Positions 5,585 to 8,299 of a DNA stretch of 8,299 nt are shown piece after piece. Source of the DNA: JAVZIQ01 sp037440545 (lineage in GTDB: Archaea > Thermoproteota > Bathyarchaeia > Bathyarchaeales > Bathycorpusculaceae); contig JBBITX010000052.1 in assembly GCA_037440545.1 (NCBI GenBank), forward strand, positions 1-8,299. Direction: 5' to 3'. The translations under genes and the position numbers were made by a program. Within the stretch, counting starts at the first letter, position 1, and every line of letters begins with the position of its first letter. The notes below the pieces were generated by a model. That model saw nothing but the letters and a program-made list of their open reading frames with translations, had not been told where the DNA came from and made no database searches.

Positions 5585-5620
5585 TTTACCTGACGACGGA
5601 GTAGCGCTTTTCGTCGTCAT
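5585..5620 (-). other. Second tRNA intron in the D-loop (about 36 nt)
   Basis: The inserted piece is dominated by an eight-pair stem TGACGACG/CGTCGTCA with a 13-base loop. With AGCC of the exon pairing to GGUA (two or three pairs, one mismatch) it makes a relaxed bulge-helix-bulge; bulges AGA and AAG cut after the second base restore AGCCAG+GATTAACCC and the conserved G18G19. The presence of an insertion is certain from tRNA geometry. The exact ends could shift by one or two bases. Confidence 0.7.
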
Positions 5621-5643
5621 CTGGCTACCCCACCCCGCTACTT

Positions 5644-5658
5644 GTATGCTGAGCATAC
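5644..5658. repeat. Perfect palindrome in the tRNA promoter/leader
   Basis: GTATGCT-G-AGCATAC, seven pairs around a single base. It ends five bases before the tRNA 5' end and lies between it and the TATA box, so it covers the expected start of transcription. It could be an operator or a short leader hairpin. Confidence 0.5.
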
Positions 5659-5662
5659 ACTT

Positions 5663-5670
5663 TCTTAAAT
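5663..5670 (-). promoter_or_regulatory. TATA box of the initiator tRNA gene
   Basis: Minus-strand ATTTAAGA following AAAAAG lies about 25-30 bases before the tRNA 5' end (5639), the expected archaeal spacing. The stretch between them holds a palindrome. Confidence 0.5.
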
Positions 5671-5699
5671 CTTTTTAGGCTATTTTTCCCGTTTTATGA

Positions 5700-5953
5700 A
5701 AGTGTGTTACCTGCGTTTTCTGAAAAGCATTATGTCTTGACAGTGACAGACGTTAGTTCCAAAGCCTACAGAATGCGTAGCAGCACTTAGGACAACGGTT
5801 GGATACAATTCAAGGGGCCATCCTCTAACATCATCAGCCAACAGAGTCTACACCATCAGTTTTAATAGCACAGACAACACTGAAAACGTTGAAACCATAA
5901 AATCAACAAAAGTAACACTCTTATCATGGAACTAAATATTCACAGACAGCTAA
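5700..5953 (+). other. Gene-free stretch with short broken reading frames
   Basis: No start codon with a ribosome-binding site opens a convincing gene here. One frame (5753-5935) is open for 60 codons without a start and reads like part of a secreted protein (for example NRVYTISFNSTDNTENVE, rich in Ser, Thr and Asn). An overlapping frame (5704-5790) gives HYVLTVTDVSSKAYRM before a stop. Such switching of protein-like text between frames fits an eroded gene, but the pieces are too short to name. Confidence 0.3.
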
Positions 5954-6297
5954 GGCAAGGCGCAACCCTCCAAATCAACTTTAGTCTACAAATTCCTAGG
6001 CATTCTTACAGAGCAGCCCCTTAAGCTTTTGCTTACAAGCTTTGCCTATGGGCTTTCCCCTCAAATCATATTCAGCACTGAAAGCTTTCTAGAAGGACGC
6101 TTGACGCAATAAAAATGCAGATTTTAGGCTCAGTCAATTGTTGTAACAAAGCCCAGGGCAATTGTACAACAATAAACAACGTTGTTAACCAGAAACAATA
6201 TGGAAAACTGGCTTTGTCAAGGAAGTTTGGGAAAGTAAATCTCCCCGGCAAATCCATGACAGCGACGCTTCCAAAGAGAGCCCTCAACACCATTTAA
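5954..6297 (+). pseudogene. Interrupted coding remnant upstream of the RAD55-like gene
   Basis: Two overlapping open stretches in different frames read like protein but lack usable starts. 5954-6112 includes LVYKFLGILTEQPLKLLL and then FAYGLSPQIIF. 6082-6297 includes KFGKVNLPGKSMTATLPKRA and ends at TAA (6295-6297). The second stretch is in the same frame as the RAD55-like gene that follows, which stays open without interruption from 6298. The simplest reading is that this was the N-terminal part of that gene, or of a neighbour fused by decay, now broken by a frameshift near 6082-6112 and a stop at 6295. I recognise no domain in it. An ATG at 6115 opens the second stretch, but no ribosome-binding site precedes it. 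Assembly error is an alternative. Confidence 0.3.
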
Positions 6298-6328
6298 AAG
6301 CATATTCAAAGGCTTAGGGTCAACTCCT

Positions 6329-6364
6329 TTGTCCAGACAAAAACCGCGACAATTGTCCAGACAA
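6329..6364. repeat. Tandem palindromic 12-bp repeat
   Basis: TTGTCCAGACAA occurs twice (6329-6340 and 6353-6364), 24 bases apart. Each copy is itself an inverted repeat (TTGTC-CA-GACAA), and the second extends to AATTGTCCAGACAATT. The spacing is a multiple of three, so both copies read the same three residues (VQT) in the frame of the RAD55-like gene. Confidence 0.6.
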
Positions 6365-6465
6365 TTAAGCCTCCTGAAAAGCCGCAGCGTCTCCAGCCTT
6401 TACCAGACAAGCAGGACAAGTACTCAACAGGTTCAGAGTCTCTTGACGAAGCGTTAGATGGAGGC

Positions 6466-7113
6466 TTGCCTAAAGGCTCCGTCACCTTGATTGAACTGGA
6501 CGAGAAAGTATCTGCTGACATGTATCGCCTAATAGTTAACCCCGTGGTAACCAACTTCATGTTTAAGGGCGGAAACGTGTTTATGGTTCCTTCAAGCTGG
6601 GTTGACCTATCAAAGATTAAGAGGGAGCTGACGGAGTTTTACTGGAGGGAGGAGGAGTGGAAAAGCCGGGCTAGAATAATTTTGGGAAGAAGCCTTAAAT
6701 CAGCTGAAGATTCAGCAGTGACTATCCACGTAGAAGGGGAGAACTGGCGGGAAGACATAGTTAAAGTTTTCGAGGAAAGTAAGAAGCTTGAAGTTGAAAC
6801 AGGTCAGCCTAGCCTCTCTATACTGAGCCTTGACATTTTGGTAAATCTCTACGGCGAAAAAAATTGCTGGGAAATCCTAAACTTAAGCGCAATGGAAGCC
6901 AGAAAAACCGATGCAGCCATGCTAATCCTGGCTAAAGCAGGATTCAGATACTTAGTCATAAGGCTTAGCCCAATGGCCGACATTTACCTCCGCTTGAAAA
7001 GGACACACGGCTGCTTACTGCTTTACGGAGTGAAACCCAGAACAGGCCTATACATGGTTGAAGCAGACACCTCGAAAGGTTACCCCATTCCGAAACTTAC
7101 ACCTATGCTTTAA
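6466..7113 (+). CDS. RAD55/KaiC-like (GvpD-type) P-loop family protein without Walker A; N-terminus doubtful
   Basis: 215 codons are open from TTG 6466, and the frame is open back to 6298. The region just before the TTG reads YSTGSESLDEALDGG and continues LPKGSVTLIE: the STG-x4-LDE-x-L-x-GGLPKGS motif that opens RecA/RAD55/KaiC-type ATPase domains. The Walker A loop (GxxGxGKT) expected after strand one is replaced by ELDEKVSAD (10-18), so ATP hydrolysis is unlikely. A hydrophobic Walker B-like strand ends in SILSLDIL (118-125). The end, LLLYGVKPRTGLYMVEADTS (185-204) then KGYPIPKLTPML, looks family-specific. A start at 6466 would cut through the conserved motif, and its GGAGG is merely the Gly-Gly codons. 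No ATG, GTG or TTG lies between 6298 and 6466. It is therefore probably a 5'-truncated or decaying gene, or uses an unusual start. The membrane-protein gene begins 12 bases after its stop. Confidence 0.65.
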   Translation: MPKGSVTLIELDEKVSADMYRLIVNPVVTNFMFKGGNVFMVPSSWVDLSKIKRELTEFYWREEEWKSRARIILGRSLKSAEDSAVTIHVEGENWREDIVKVFEESKKLEVETGQPSLSILSLDILVNLYGEKNCWEILNLSAMEARKTDAAMLILAKAGFRYLVIRLSPMADIYLRLKRTHGCLLLYGVKPRTGLYMVEADTSKGYPIPKLTPML

Positions 7114-7125
7114 GGCGGTACACTG

Positions 7126-7954
7126 ATGAAAAACCTGAAGGGTAAACATGTTTTAAAGGAAAAAGCTAATTCCCTATCATACAAGCATAGAATGGACGGT
7201 GATCGTAGGCGGTATGAGGTTAGTTTAGTTCTAGCTTGCTTTCTAATTTTGTTTTATGCTTTCCAGAGTTTTTATCCTAGTGTCATGTATGTTTTCTCCA
7301 ATGTCTTTCCGCCTTTTATCGCTGGAGCTGCCTTTGCCTCATCTTTTTGGCTTTAGCAAGGTATTGGGGAAGCCTTAAGGAAAGTTTTTCTTCATCATGG
7401 CTCAGTTTCGCTTTCGGTTTGGGACTTTGGTTTTTGGGAGAGGTCAGCTGGGCGGTTTCCACGCTTCTCCTCGGCTTTGAATTGCCCTATCCGTCGATTG
7501 CCGACGTTTTTTGGATAAGCGGCTACATTCCAATGTTCATTGCCCTGTTTCTTTATGTTAAAAAGTTTTTACATGCAGTTTCAAACAGGATTTTATACGC
7601 GGCTGCGGTGGTTGTTCTTGCCTTAGCCGTTCTTTTGTTCTCTATTCTCGCAAAGCCTGTTGGGATCGCCGATGAAAGTTTACCAGCAATTTTCACAGAT
7701 TTCGCATATCCCATCCTTGATGCAGTCTTACTATACCTAGCCATACTGGGTTCTGCAATATTCTTTAAAGGAAAAATTGGAAAATCATGGTTTTTCATCA
7801 CTGCAGGAATAATCTCATACATTGCGGCTGACACCCTCTTCACTTATACAACCGCAAATGAAACATACTATTGCGGCCACCCATTAGAACTCCTATTCCA
7901 CTTTGGATACATACTTCTATTCTGGCCTTCAAAACCCACATAAAACAATTATAG
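7126..7954 (+). pseudogene. Multi-pass membrane protein, frame broken twice
   Basis: Two open frames form one protein. The first (7126-7356, 76 residues) has a basic start and membrane segments at about 32-50 and 53-73. The second (7347-7943) continues the same chain with about six more segments (roughly residues 17-42, 53-72, 81-101, 116-140, 146-166, 180-192) and the conserved-looking GFELPYPSIADVFWISGYIP (43-62). One extra T in the T5 run at 7344-7348 would join them as ASSFLALARYWG. Near 7915-7925 a second shift would exchange the odd end LLFWPSKPT for ILAFKTHIKQL, stopping at 7954, which fits a normal polar C-terminus. The ATG at 7126 has GGCGGT (7114-7119) six bases upstream and is close behind the RAD55-like gene, so they may share a transcript. 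About eight segments suggest a membrane sensor or anchor; no catalytic motif is seen. Confidence 0.6.
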
Positions 7955-7964
7955 CGGGGTATGT

Positions 7965-8299
7965 TTGCCATCCCATAAAAACGGGTTAAAGGCAACGCTC
8001 CTCGAAGCCATAGACGAAGGCCTGCAAAACGTTCTTGGAAAAAGCGGAAAAGAATTAATCTATCACCAGCTTTTAAAAAAATACGGACTTGAAAAAGAAG
8101 AAATTCCAGAAAAACCAGAAGTTCTGCGAGAACTTCTAAACACACTATTCGGATATGGAGCAAAAATCATCGAAAACGAAATCGTAAACAGCATAAACAA
8201 AAAACAGGGAAATAAAAAAGATGTGAAGAAAAACACCAGATTAACAGAATACTTGAAAAAGAATAACATATTCACCCAACCAAAATCACCCACGAAAAG
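7965..8299 (+). CDS. NitrOD5-like output-domain protein, C-terminus off window edge
   Basis: An open frame of 111 codons runs off the right edge. It starts at TTG 7965 (MPSHKNGLKATLLEAIDEGL), with GGGGT (7956-7960) four bases upstream; there is no ATG in frame. Residues 8-75 match the pattern of the NitrOD5 domain, a predicted output domain of archaeal signal-transduction proteins: LLEAIDEGL (12-20), ELIYHQLLKKYGLEKEEIPE (30-49) and LNTLFGYGAKIIE (58-70). It is helical and soluble, with no membrane segment. A lysine/asparagine-rich linker (79-92) leads to a short helix (TRLTEYLKK) and a polar tail. Its biochemical role is unknown to me. It follows the broken membrane-protein gene by ten bases, in the same frame as that gene's last in-frame stop, which fits one signalling operon. 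Confidence 0.7.
   Translation, partial: MPSHKNGLKATLLEAIDEGLQNVLGKSGKELIYHQLLKKYGLEKEEIPEKPEVLRELLNTLFGYGAKIIENEIVNSINKKQGNKKDVKKNTRLTEYLKKNNIFTQPKSPTK

Larger units (their letters stand above)
5480..5639 (-). tRNA. Initiator tRNA-Met(CAU) with two introns
   Basis: The acceptor stem AGCGGGG (5639-5633) pairs with CCCCGCT (5487-5481), discriminator A at 5480; CCA is not encoded. The T arm is GGTCG-TTCAAAT-CGACC. The anticodon stem CTGGG/CCCAG flanks loop CTCATA-A with anticodon CAT (5567-5565). The A1-U72 pair and the three consecutive G-C pairs of the anticodon stem are archaeal initiator features. Two insertions interrupt it: 48 bases (5563-5516) at the canonical 37/38 position and about 36 bases (5620-5585) in the D-loop. 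Proposed exons are 5639-5621, 5584-5564 and 5515-5480, giving a 76-base mature tRNA with D-loop AGCCAGG intact. A TATA element lies about 25 bases upstream. Confidence 0.9.

Noticed and set aside
5480..5639. Split or permuted tRNA instead of an intron-containing one
   Set aside because: All exons are present in normal order on one strand and the intervening pieces fold as introns.
6162..6186. Palindromes TTGTACAA and AACAACGTTGTT close together
   Set aside because: Low-complexity CAA/TTG-rich DNA makes such short palindromes likely by chance. Not counted as operators.
6072..6293. 73-codon hydrophobic frame on the minus strand
   Set aside because: No ribosome-binding site and no family resemblance. 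The hydrophobicity can arise from reading the AT-rich opposite strand, so I prefer the plus-strand remnant.
6295..6297. Stop codon readthrough or recoding (pyrrolysine or selenocysteine)
   Set aside because: The codon is TAA, not TAG or TGA, and no recoding structure is evident.
7553..8293. Minus-strand frames over the membrane-protein and NitrOD5-like genes
   Set aside because: The plus-strand frames carry coherent membrane segments and a recognisable domain; the minus frames are shadows.

Overview
The window is archaeal and most resembles the Bathyarchaeia / wider Thermoproteota. Support for this comes from Alba, TFB, Gar1, L7Ae, S28e, L24e and L40e (all archaeal/eukaryote-type proteins), BRE/TATA-like promoters, GGTGA/GAGGT Shine-Dalgarno sites, an initiator tRNA whose introns fit bulge-helix-bulge splicing motifs, and a NitrOD5-like output domain typical of that part of the archaeal tree. 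The lineage is inferred from gene content only. I ran no searches; family names come from motifs and recalled family sequences.

Left part (1-3773) is core information processing. The 5' end of alba runs off the left edge (minus). An AT-rich divergent spacer separates it from rpl40e (plus), which is followed by a very short lysine-rich ORF with a good ribosome-binding site. A DUF116 protein (minus) comes next. Then a gar1-tfb pair (minus; Gar1 stop codon directly abutting a TTG start of TFB) is transcribed divergently from a tight L7Ae-S28e-L24e operon (plus). Gar1 and L7Ae are both H/ACA ribonucleoprotein subunits, so the shared intergenic region carries the promoters of two partners in RNA modification.

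Middle (3800-5639): a long radical SAM/SPASM enzyme (minus), apparently with a nearly leaderless mRNA, followed upstream by an initiator tRNA-Met gene (minus). That tRNA has two introns: a canonical 48-nt intron at 37/38 with a clear bulge-helix-bulge, and a second, about 36-nt intron in the D-loop. A perfect 15-bp palindrome sits between its TATA box and its 5' end.

Right part (5640-8299) is accessory and looks partly eroded. A stretch of about 650 bases has only interrupted reading frames. It runs into a RAD55/KaiC-like protein that lacks a Walker A motif and whose only standard start codon falls inside a conserved motif. Next is a multi-pass membrane protein broken by two apparent frameshifts, then a NitrOD5-like protein that runs off the right edge. 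ATPase-like regulator, membrane protein and output domain together suggest a signal-transduction neighbourhood, part of it decaying or affected by assembly errors.
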